Assembly (NCBI RefSeq): GCF_014892515.1
Contig: NZ_JADBGR010000112.1
Coordinates: 121,382 to 185,381 of the forward strand
Origin: Myceligenerans pegani
GTDB lineage: Bacteria; Actinomycetota; Actinomycetes; Actinomycetales; Cellulomonadaceae
DNA length: 64,000 bases
Direction: 5' to 3'
In this document: positions 35,944 through 43,383 of the stretch, piece by piece
Layout: every line of letters begins with the position of its first letter
How positions within the stretch are numbered: the first letter of the stretch is position 1
Translations under genes and position numbers: made by a program
Notes under the pieces: generated by a model
Database searches by the model: none
Told to the model about the DNA's origin: nothing
The model's input: only the letters and a program-made list of their open reading frames with translations

Positions 35944-37590
35944 TCAGGCGACCAGCCGGAACGTGGCGTCCTGGCGGCTGAGGTCGGTGCTGACGGGGTC
36001 GATGCGCAGAGCGTAGTTCGCGTGGCGGATGTACCGGTCGGGGAAGTTGTACGACTGGAACGAGGCCCAGCCCGCGTTCGCCAGCCCGGCCATCTGCCTG
36101 AAGGAGGCGTCCTGGCTGAAGAGCGTCGACCCGTCGTTCGCCCGGAGCTTGAGCGCGAAGTCCTCGTGACGGATGTACCGGCCCGGGTAGTTCTCCGACT
36201 CGAACGAGACCGTCCCTGAACCCGCGAGCCCCGGCACGACACGGAAGAGGGCGTCGGCCGCGGGGCTGATGTCCGCGTCGATCCGCATGTCGAAGCCGGC
36301 ATGGCGGGCGTACCGGTCCTGAACGTTGTACGACTGCAGGCGCCGGAGCGTGGTGTCCGGGGCATGCATGAGGGTGGTGAATCCCAGGTGGTCGAAGCCG
36401 CCGGAGGTGGTGCCGTAGTCGCCGCCTCCCCCGTCAGGGCGCAAGGTCTCGGCGATCCGGCGGCTCCAGGGGGCGGACAGGCCACGCCGGCCCTGGTAGT
36501 GGCCCAGGACGAGGTCCCACACGGGCCTGGCCTGGCCACGCGCGGCGGTGCTGATCTCGGTCTGGGTGTTCCACCGGGGAGAGGAAGCGGGGCCGGACTG
36601 CCACGTGTACTCGCTGAACGGGACCTCGAGGCCGACGTTGTACCTCGCGACGTACTCGCACCCCTTGAGGAACCGGTTGCCGCCGTAGCCGTAGCAGTCG
36701 ATCCCCTGGTTCCATGCCATCTCGCAGAACGTGCCCATCAGGCCGATCCCCATCATGGTGTGGCCTTGGTCACGGCCGGACTCCTGCCACTGCGCCAGGC
36801 CCTCGTTCGCGTAGACGAACGGGGTGGCGTTCTCGATCGAGCCGTTGCCCGCGCCGCTCTCGAAGTAGTCGATGGCACGGTCCACCAGGTCCTGGCGGTC
36901 GGCGAAGATCCCGATCGCCAGGATCGAGCACATGTTGCACAGGTCCCAGTTGGCCCAGTAGTTCGTGATGACCGCGCCGTTGTGGTTGGTGAGGAAGTCC
37001 TCGTTCAGCGGGAGGAACACGTTCAGCAGCATGTCCCGGAAGCGGGTGACGTCGAAGCCCGGGTGGTCGCGCACGAGCTCGGCGGCGTTCGCGAATTGAT
37101 AGCCGTAGATCCCGGCGGCCAGGAAGCGGTCGGCGTTGCCGGTCACGGTCGTCAGGGTGCCCGACCAGGCGTTGAGGATCCGGGCGGCGGCGTCCCCGTG
37201 CGTGCCGTCACCGCTGATCCTCCAGCGCAGTGCGTTCTGGTACGCGGCGGCGATGTCCGGGTACAGCTGCGCGTAGTTCTGCCCGTCCCCGCCGCGGATC
37301 ACGGTCTCGAGCGGACGCGGGTTCCAGCCGGTCGTGGACCGGGGGTTCGCCACCAGGCGGTTCCAGCCTCCCGTCCACGGCTGGGATCCGGCATCGACCC
37401 GCTGGGCCGCCCGGCTCAGGTCGGCCGCCGTGTGCAGCATGCTCGGGTGGCTCGCGACGGCGCTGGCGGGGATCATGCTCGCCGTCCAGGCGATCAGCGG
37501 GGCGGCAGCCGCCGCACCGAGCAGCGTGCGGCGGGTCAGGGGTGACTGCGCGACGCGGCGCAGGGGTGAGGTGTCGGGGGAGTGTGCCAT
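35944..37590 (-). CDS. Secreted alginate-lyase-fold protein with a C-terminal arabinofuranose-binding (AbfB-like) domain
   Basis: The ATG at 37590 has GGAG 7 bases ahead; an ATG at 37602 would add four residues. The 548-residue protein has a twin-arginine-type signal (TRRTLLGAA and a hydrophobic stretch). Residues about 50-400 are an alginate-lyase-family domain (NHNGAVITNYWANWDLCNM; QGHTMMGIGLMGTFCEMAW). The last 130 residues contain two repeats, ENYPGRYIRHEDFALKL and YNFPDRYIRHANYALRI, the beta-trefoil pattern of AbfB/CBM42 domains, which bind arabinofuranose side chains. This suggests an arabinose-decorated target rather than alginate. Confidence 0.8.
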   Translation of the reverse strand: MAHSPDTSPLRRVAQSPLTRRTLLGAAAAAPLIAWTASMIPASAVASHPSMLHTAADLSRAAQRVDAGSQPWTGGWNRLVANPRSTTGWNPRPLETVIRGGDGQNYAQLYPDIAAAYQNALRWRISGDGTHGDAAARILNAWSGTLTTVTGNADRFLAAGIYGYQFANAAELVRDHPGFDVTRFRDMLLNVFLPLNEDFLTNHNGAVITNYWANWDLCNMCSILAIGIFADRQDLVDRAIDYFESGAGNGSIENATPFVYANEGLAQWQESGRDQGHTMMGIGLMGTFCEMAWNQGIDCYGYGGNRFLKGCEYVARYNVGLEVPFSEYTWQSGPASSPRWNTQTEISTAARGQARPVWDLVLGHYQGRRGLSAPWSRRIAETLRPDGGGGDYGTTSGGFDHLGFTTLMHAPDTTLRRLQSYNVQDRYARHAGFDMRIDADISPAADALFRVVPGLAGSGTVSFESENYPGRYIRHEDFALKLRANDGSTLFSQDASFRQMAGLANAGWASFQSYNFPDRYIRHANYALRIDPVSTDLSRQDATFRLVA

Positions 37591-37687
37591 GACAAGCTCC
37601 ATCCAGTCGGACTCGTCGTCGAGTCACAGGGATCTACGTTGACCCCGTGAAATCGCAGGTGAAATGTGCGATGTGTCATAGAAGCAG

Positions 37688-37699
37688 GATAACGTTATC
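37688..37699. promoter_or_regulatory. LacI-type operator upstream of the minus-strand lyase gene
   Basis: GATAACGTTATC is a perfect 12-bp palindrome 97 bases upstream of the ATG at 37590. It is the symmetric version of the sites at 21789 and 39977. Confidence 0.75.
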
Positions 37700-37788
37700 A
37701 CGTCGGGCGAAGTTTGGGGAGGTTTTCTGGTGGGAGAAGTGCACCGCGCGGTGGAGGTGTGATCGGTGCCCGGGTCACCAGTGGGAAC

Positions 37789-38748
37789 CTACGCCCCCGC
37801 GACGGGAAGGAACGGCGCGTGGAGCACCTCGTCCCGGTCGCAGCGCAGCTCGTCGTCGACCACGTGGGCACGGGCGACCTGGATCGAGCTGCGCCGTTGC
37901 TCGTACGCGTCGTCGTGCGCCGTGCGGCGGGGATCGCGGCCGGGGTGGGTGAAATAGAACACCCAGGCGTCGTCGTCGACGACGACGACGTCCGCGTGCA
38001 GGCCGATCGTGCCGTCGTCCGTAGCGGAGCCGGGTGCGTCGAGGATGCGGCCTCGCGGTTCCCAGTGTTCCAGGTCGCGGGAGCGAAGGACGCGCTGTCC
38101 CGCCCACTCGTCGACGAGCATCCAGTACCAGCCGCCGAGCTCGAAGACGTTCGGGCCCTCGTGCGGGACGTGCCCGACGACCTGGCCGGTCGGGCGCCAT
38201 ATCGCGAGGTCGTCGCTGTCGGCGGCGTGCGTGCTGCTGTGATCGGCCTCGTCCTTATACCACATGCGGTACCCGCCGCCGGGGAGCGGGAGGACGCAGG
38301 CGTCGATTACGCGGTCCGAACCCAGGTCGAGGGTGGAGCGGAACTCCCAGGTGACAAGGTCGGGGCTCGTGTAGTGGCGGATCGTCCGCGGGTGTCCGGC
38401 CCACCGTGTCGGCACCCCGGTGATGTAGCTGACGTACATGTGGTACGTCGCGCCGTCGTCGTAGATCTCCGGCGCCCAGAACGTGTTGCGGCCCGCTTCC
38501 GTCTCGAGGCCCGCGACGACCCCTCGGTGGGTCCATGTGGCCCCGCCGTCCGTACTGGACGCGATGCCGAGGTCCGTGCCGTGCACCCAGGCGACGTCGT
38601 CGTCACCCGCCGGTGGTGACCAGGCGCGACGGTTGGTGTAGAGCATCCACCACGAGTTCTCGGCGCGGTTGCGGACGACGACGGGGTCGGCGGCGCCGTC
38701 CAGAACCGGATCGCGGAACAGCGGACGGGGGACGGGAATCGACGTCAT
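37789..38748 (-). CDS. GH43-family-like glycosidase
   Basis: The 319-residue protein has the repeated strands of a five-bladed propeller. A base Asp is likely in LDGAADPVVVRNR, with NTFWAPEIYDD and VIDACVLPLPGG in the usual places, and the acid Glu perhaps in PHEGPNVFELGGWYWM. There is no signal peptide. It is the gene next to the LacI gene on the same strand (52-base gap), so both may be co-transcribed. It differs clearly from the GH43 proteins at 32183 and 34212. Confidence 0.75.
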   Translation of the reverse strand: MTSIPVPRPLFRDPVLDGAADPVVVRNRAENSWWMLYTNRRAWSPPAGDDDVAWVHGTDLGIASSTDGGATWTHRGVVAGLETEAGRNTFWAPEIYDDGATYHMYVSYITGVPTRWAGHPRTIRHYTSPDLVTWEFRSTLDLGSDRVIDACVLPLPGGGYRMWYKDEADHSSTHAADSDDLAIWRPTGQVVGHVPHEGPNVFELGGWYWMLVDEWAGQRVLRSRDLEHWEPRGRILDAPGSATDDGTIGLHADVVVVDDDAWVFYFTHPGRDPRRTAHDDAYEQRRSSIQVARAHVVDDELRCDRDEVLHAPFLPVAGA

Positions 38749-38800
38749 GGTGCCTCTCTTCGTTCAGATGTCGGACAGGCGGTTGTGGGACCGCGGGCGG

Positions 38801-39856
38801 TCACGCGCTCGGCGGAGCGGTCGACTCGCGCACGACGAGCTGGGGGACGACGACGCTGGTCCTGGCGGCCTGCCCGGTGGTGCCTGCCGTACCTGCACCG
38901 TCGCCCTCCTCGTCGGTCATGAGCCTTTCGAGCAGGCTGAACGCCCGTTCGCCGAGGTCCTCGAAGTCCTGGTCGACTGTCGTCAGGGACGGCCGCCACA
39001 GAGCGACGAGTGGCTGGTCGTCGAAGCCGACGACGGAGATGTCCCCCGGGACGTCGAGGCCACGGTCCGACAGAGCGCGCATGAGCCCGATTGCGATCTC
39101 GTCGTTGCCGCAGAGCACCGCGGTGACGTCGTCGCGCCCGGCGATCCGCTCGCCCCATCTGTATCCCGAGGCGGCGTCCCACTCCGCGTTCATCACCGTC
39201 GGCACCTCGGCCCCGGCGGCGGTGAGCGCGGCGCGCCAGCCGTCCGTGCGGCCGGAGTGCTTCCCGGCGGTCGGCCCGGCGACGTGGTGGACCGTGCGAT
39301 GGCCCAGGCGCAGCAGGTAGTCCGTGGCCCGGCGCGCGGCGGTGCGCTCGTCGATCAGGGCGGCCGTGGCGTTCCGGGTGCGCCGTGTGCCACCGCCGGC
39401 CACGACGACGGGCAGACCCTCGGGTAGCAAGTGTCCGGCGTCGATTCCTGCGCGGTCGAACTCCAGCACGATCGCGCCGGCAGTGGGCTGGGCGAGGGCC
39501 AGGTCGACGGCACGTTTGAGGTCGTCGTCGTCGTCGGACTCGACGACCGTGATCGTCACGGACATCCCCGCGCGGCGGGCCGCGGTCTCGATGCCCTGGA
39601 GCGTACGCGCGTAGCCGTAGTTCGCCGTCGCTCCGGACAGGACCGACACCAGCGTGCGGCGTCCGGAGCGAACCGACCGCGCGGCCTGGTTCGGCCGGTA
39701 ACCGAGGGTCTCGATCGCGCGGTGCACGCGCTGGGCGAGCTCCGGGGCGACGTACTTGGTGCCGTTGAGGACGCGTGAGACGGTCGGCACCGACACCTGG
39801 GCCTCGCGGGCGACATCGGCCAGGACGGGGGCACGGTAGCGCTTCTGCGTCGTCAT
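38801..39856 (-). CDS. LacI-family repressor, probable regulator of the polysaccharide locus
   Basis: The 351-residue protein has the LacI helix-turn-helix and hinge (residues about 10-60: VLADVAREAQVSVPTVSRVL, NGTKYVAPELA and the hinge GYRPNQAARSV) and a periplasmic-binding-protein-like effector domain. It lies between three GATAAC-type palindromes and is divergent from the importer operon at 40024. I infer that it binds those sites. A half-site, GGATAA at 39864-39869, next to its own start may serve autoregulation. Confidence 0.88.
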   Translation of the reverse strand: MTTQKRYRAPVLADVAREAQVSVPTVSRVLNGTKYVAPELAQRVHRAIETLGYRPNQAARSVRSGRRTLVSVLSGATANYGYARTLQGIETAARRAGMSVTITVVESDDDDDLKRAVDLALAQPTAGAIVLEFDRAGIDAGHLLPEGLPVVVAGGGTRRTRNATAALIDERTAARRATDYLLRLGHRTVHHVAGPTAGKHSGRTDGWRAALTAAGAEVPTVMNAEWDAASGYRWGERIAGRDDVTAVLCGNDEIAIGLMRALSDRGLDVPGDISVVGFDDQPLVALWRPSLTTVDQDFEDLGERAFSLLERLMTDEEGDGAGTAGTTGQAARTSVVVPQLVVRESTAPPSA

Positions 39857-39950
39857 GTCCCGAGGATAAGTGCTGCCGGTCCGCGGAATGACGATTTCCC
39901 CGTGCGAGCCGTTGCCGGACCGGGTCGTGTCACAGGTATATTACGGGAAC

Positions 39951-39990
39951 TTGACGCGGCCGCCTTCGGCAGACAGGATAACGATATCCC
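39951..39990 (+). promoter_or_regulatory. Promoter with overlapping LacI-type operator for the sugar importer
   Basis: TTGACG at 39951-39956 is a good -35 box. A -10-like CAGGAT or AGGATA follows at 39975-39981, inside the operator GGATAACGATATCC (39977-39990). Binding at this site would block RNA polymerase directly. The ATG of the importer lipoprotein is at 40024. Confidence 0.65.
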
Positions 39991-40023
39991 GCATGGTGCG
40001 GCTGTCTCGAAGGAGAGATACAG

Positions 40024-41346
40024 ATGAGGATGAACCACACGCGGTGGGCGGCGTCGGCCGCCGTTGCAGCGACGGCCGTGAGCCTGGCGGCCTGCTCGGG
40101 CGGCACGCCGGCTGCGGAGCCGGAGGAGGAGGGCCCCGTGACCATCGAGGTCTGGGGCTGGAACGCCGAGACGGGTGAGCAGATCGCCGAGGCGTTCAAC
40201 GCCGCCCAGGACGAGGTGAAGGTCGAGTACGTGCTGCAGGCGAGCAACGTCGCCACGCAGACCAACTTCCGCAACGTGTTCGAGGCTGGTGAGGAGGTCC
40301 CATGCCTCGTGCCCGGGATCGTGCCACTGACCACACTGGTGGTCAACGGCTGGGCGCAGGACATCACCGACGTCGTCACCCCGTCGGAAAGTCTGTACCA
40401 CGAGGGCGCCCTCGCGGCGGCCCAGATCGACGGGAGGTACTACGGCCTGCCGTCCGGGTCGGACGGGCAGTTCCTGATCTACAACACGAAGACGTTCGAG
40501 AAGGCAGGCCTCGAGGTGCCCACCACGTGGGAGGAGTACGTCGAGACCGGGCGCGAGCTCAAGAAGGACGGCGTCGACATCGCCAACCTGGCCGGTGAGG
40601 ACCCGAGCACCCTGATCAACCTCGCGCAGCAGGCAGGCGCCGAGTGGTTCGCGATCGACGGCGACCAGTGGGTCGTGAACTTCCTGGACGAGGGCACGCT
40701 GAAGGCAGCCGACGTCATGCAGCAGCTCGTCGACGACGACCTCGTGTCCAACGAGACCTACCAGGACAAGCCCGCGCTCTATGCGTACTTCGACTCCGGC
40801 AACATGGCGTCCACGACCACGCAGTGGTGGTCGCTGACCGGCTACCAGACCGACATGAAAAAGTCCGCGGGCGACTGGGCTGCCACGGCGATCCCGCAGT
40901 TCGAGGGCGCGGCCGAGCCCGTGACCCCCGGCCGCGCGGCCCCGGCGTTCGTGCCGGTGGGCTGTGAGCACCCCGAGGCCGTCATGAAGTACACGGACTG
41001 GCAGACGACCGCCGAGGGCATCGAGGCCGGGCGGAACCCGGAGACCGGGGCGATCGCGTTCCCGAACCAGATCGCCGACCCGTCCGAGTACGCCGCCGAC
41101 GTCGTCCCGGAGGGCTTCTTCACCGACGACGCCGCGGCCGTCGATGCCATCGTGGAGGCCCAGGAGCACGTGATCGGCAAGTTCGAGACCGGCCCGAACT
41201 TCGACGCGTGGTTCCCCGAGCTGCAGGACCAGTGGGGCAAGGCCGTGGCCGGTGAGCAGACCTTCGAGGACGCCTTGGCGAACGTGCAGGACTTCGTCGC
41301 GAAGGATCTGGACGCCAAGGGCATCTCGTACACGCTCGGCAGCTGA
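40024..41346 (+). CDS. Sugar ABC importer substrate-binding lipoprotein
   Basis: The 440-residue lipoprotein has Cys24 in SLAAC and then a Glu-rich linker. The mature part is a type 1 solute-binding protein of the MalE/UgpB group: ITIEVWGWN-like start (VTIEVWGWNAETG), RYYGLPSGSDGQFLIYNTKTF in the family position, and a C-terminal helix-rich end. It would bind oligosaccharides released outside the cell. AAGGAGAG precedes the ATG; an ATG two codons on is an alternative. Two permeases follow. Confidence 0.9.
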   Translation: MRMNHTRWAASAAVAATAVSLAACSGGTPAAEPEEEGPVTIEVWGWNAETGEQIAEAFNAAQDEVKVEYVLQASNVATQTNFRNVFEAGEEVPCLVPGIVPLTTLVVNGWAQDITDVVTPSESLYHEGALAAAQIDGRYYGLPSGSDGQFLIYNTKTFEKAGLEVPTTWEEYVETGRELKKDGVDIANLAGEDPSTLINLAQQAGAEWFAIDGDQWVVNFLDEGTLKAADVMQQLVDDDLVSNETYQDKPALYAYFDSGNMASTTTQWWSLTGYQTDMKKSAGDWAATAIPQFEGAAEPVTPGRAAPAFVPVGCEHPEAVMKYTDWQTTAEGIEAGRNPETGAIAFPNQIADPSEYAADVVPEGFFTDDAAAVDAIVEAQEHVIGKFETGPNFDAWFPELQDQWGKAVAGEQTFEDALANVQDFVAKDLDAKGISYTLGS

Positions 41347-41372
41347 CATACGGACACGAGGGGAGGACACCG

Positions 41373-42368
41373 ATGAGGAGCATGACCGAGACCACCCGCC
41401 CGCGCGGCACCCATCACGCGGACCACCCGGCCTCCGGGCCACCCACCGGTTCCTCCCCTCGGGTCCGGCGCCGCCCGCGGTGGCGCGCGGTCCAGGCGTT
41501 CAAGGGTGCCGCGCTGACCTTCCCGTTCCTCGCGGGCTTCGGCCTGTTCGTCCTGGTGCCGGTGGTGATGGCGCTCAAGGAGAGTGTGTTCGCCACGAAG
41601 TCGGCCGGCGGGCTGGGCTTCGGCGAGCAGACGGTGGCGTTCGTCGGCCTGGACAACTTCGTCGAAGGTCTCGGGGACCAGGTCTTCTGGGCCGGAATGC
41701 TACGCGTGTTCCTCTATGCGCTCGTGGTGGTCCCGTCGACGCAGTTGCTGAGCCTGGCATGCGCGCTGCTGCTCGACGCCGCGCGACGCCGCACCGCGGC
41801 CCGTCTCCGCGTCGTGCTCCTGCTGCCCTACATGGTGCCCGGCGTGGTGGCGACGATGGTCTGGCTGTTCCAGTACAGCCCGGTGGTCGGGCCGCTGAGC
41901 GCGTTCTTCCGCCTGTTCGGGCTGGACCTGAACTTCTATTCGGGTGAGCTGGTCTGGTTCTCGATCGGGAACATGGCCCTGTGGGGCGCCCTCGGGTTCA
42001 ACATGCTCATCCTCTACGGCGCGCTGCAGTCCGTGCCGCACGAGATCTTCGAGGCCGCGCGCCTCGACGGCGCCGGGGAACTGCGCATCGCGCTCGCGAT
42101 CAAGGTCCCGTTCGTTCGCAGCTCGCTGGTGCTGACCAGCCTGCTGTCGATCATCGGCACCCTGCAGCTTTTCGACCAGACCCTGCTGTTCCGGGCCGTG
42201 ACGCCCGAGACGATCACCAAGGACTTCACCCCCGCGATGATGATCTACAACCAGGCCTTCCAGGTGGGCAACCTCAACTACGCGACCGCGCTCTCGGTGA
42301 TCCTCGCCGCCGTCGTCGGCGTGGCCTCCGCGTTCGTCTACCGCTTCACGAACCGGGAGGAGGCATGA
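41373..42368 (+). CDS. Sugar ABC importer permease 1 (MalF/UgpA type)
   Basis: The 331-residue protein has a long Pro/Arg-rich cytoplasmic N-terminus and six membrane segments. The EAA loop is EIFEAARLDGAGELRIALAI, which docks to the ATPase. GGGGAGG precedes the ATG. It overlaps the second permease by 4 bases. Confidence 0.9.
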   Translation: MRSMTETTRPRGTHHADHPASGPPTGSSPRVRRRPRWRAVQAFKGAALTFPFLAGFGLFVLVPVVMALKESVFATKSAGGLGFGEQTVAFVGLDNFVEGLGDQVFWAGMLRVFLYALVVVPSTQLLSLACALLLDAARRRTAARLRVVLLLPYMVPGVVATMVWLFQYSPVVGPLSAFFRLFGLDLNFYSGELVWFSIGNMALWGALGFNMLILYGALQSVPHEIFEAARLDGAGELRIALAIKVPFVRSSLVLTSLLSIIGTLQLFDQTLLFRAVTPETITKDFTPAMMIYNQAFQVGNLNYATALSVILAAVVGVASAFVYRFTNREEA

Positions 42369-43297
42369 GCGCCCCGGTCGGAACGTCGCCGGGAGCGTGG
42401 CGGTCGACGACGTCGCCCCGGCTGGGCCGGCGGAAGATCTCCGACCGCAGCGCGTCCGAGGCGCGCGGCGTCTCGCGGTGGGTGGTGCTGGGGGTCCTTG
42501 TCATGCTCGCTCTGTACGCGGTGGCGCCGCTGTGGTGGCTGCTGGTCGCCGCGACCAAGAGTCGCGAGGATCTGTACTCGACCAACGGCATGTGGTTCGC
42601 GAGCCCAGGCCTGCTGGACAACCTCCAGGCGCTGTTCACCTACCAGGACGGGATCTTTGTGCGGTGGCTCTGGAACACGGTGGTGTACTCGGCCCTCGGC
42701 TCGATCGGGCTGACCGCGGTCGCGCTGGCCGCCGGCTACGGCCTGGCCAAGTACACCTACCGTGGGAAGGGTGCGACGATGGCCCTGATCATCGGCTCGT
42801 TCCTGATCCCGGGCTCCCTGCTGATCGTGCCGACCTTCCTGCTGTTCACCGAGATCGGTCTGTACAACACGATCTGGGCGATGATCCTGCCGGGCATGTT
42901 CGGTTCGTTCTCGGTCTACCTCGCCAAGGTCTACGCCGAGGGCGCCGTGCCGAGTGAGCTGATGGACGCCGCGCGGATCGATGGGGCGGGTGAGTACCGC
43001 ATCTTCTTCTCCATCGGGGCGCGGCTGATGAGCACGGCCGCCGCGACCATCTTCCTGCTGCACTTCGTCGCATCCTGGAACACCTTCATCTGGCCCCTGG
43101 TGTTCCTCAAGGGAGCCGAGAAATGGCCCGTGATGCTCGGCCTGTACTCGTGGCTGCAGCGCGGAGTCGACAGCCAGTACGACCTGACCGGCCTGGTGAT
43201 CATCGGGTCGCTGATCTCCACGATCCCCATGGTGCTGCTGATGATCTCCATGCAGCGTTACTGGCGTTCGGGTGTCACCATCGGCTCGCTCAAATGA
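42365..43297 (+). CDS. Sugar ABC importer permease 2 (MalG/UgpE type)
   Basis: The 310-residue permease has six membrane segments and the EAA loop ELMDAARIDGAGEYRIFFSI. It pairs with the preceding permease. No ATPase gene lies in the operon; Actinobacteria often use a shared MsiK-type ATPase encoded elsewhere, which I infer here. Its stop overlaps a very short open frame at 43294. Confidence 0.9.
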   Translation: MSAPVGTSPGAWRSTTSPRLGRRKISDRSASEARGVSRWVVLGVLVMLALYAVAPLWWLLVAATKSREDLYSTNGMWFASPGLLDNLQALFTYQDGIFVRWLWNTVVYSALGSIGLTAVALAAGYGLAKYTYRGKGATMALIIGSFLIPGSLLIVPTFLLFTEIGLYNTIWAMILPGMFGSFSVYLAKVYAEGAVPSELMDAARIDGAGEYRIFFSIGARLMSTAAATIFLLHFVASWNTFIWPLVFLKGAEKWPVMLGLYSWLQRGVDSQYDLTGLVIIGSLISTIPMVLLMISMQRYWRSGVTIGSLK

Positions 43298-43383
43298 AGC
43301 CGATCCGGACCGGTGCCGGCCGGGGCGAGCTGGTCTGGCGCGAGGAGTGGACACCCGACGCGGTGAGCGGGGTGATCGCGTGA
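43294..43383 (+). CDS. Translationally coupled 29-codon small open frame
   Basis: ATG at 43294 overlaps the permease stop (ATGA) and the frame's own TGA at 43381-43383 overlaps the GTG of the GH36 gene (GTGA). The peptide starts MKPIRTGAGRGELVW and has no hydrophobic stretch or known motif. The double overlap would let ribosomes re-initiate from the permease through to GH36, which has no clear binding site of its own. It may be a coupling device rather than a functional peptide, or the remains of a longer N-terminus. Confidence 0.4.
   Translation: MKPIRTGAGRGELVWREEWTPDAVSGVIA

Noticed and set aside
37960..37995. Apparent palindrome of alternating GTC/GAC repeats
   Set aside because: It lies within the GH43-like gene and simply encodes a Val-run followed by an Asp-run (DVVVVDDDAW).
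43272..43379. N-terminal extension of the GH36 alpha-galactosidase
   Set aside because: It overlaps the end of the permease gene, has no ribosome site, and GH36 homology begins after the GTG at 43380.
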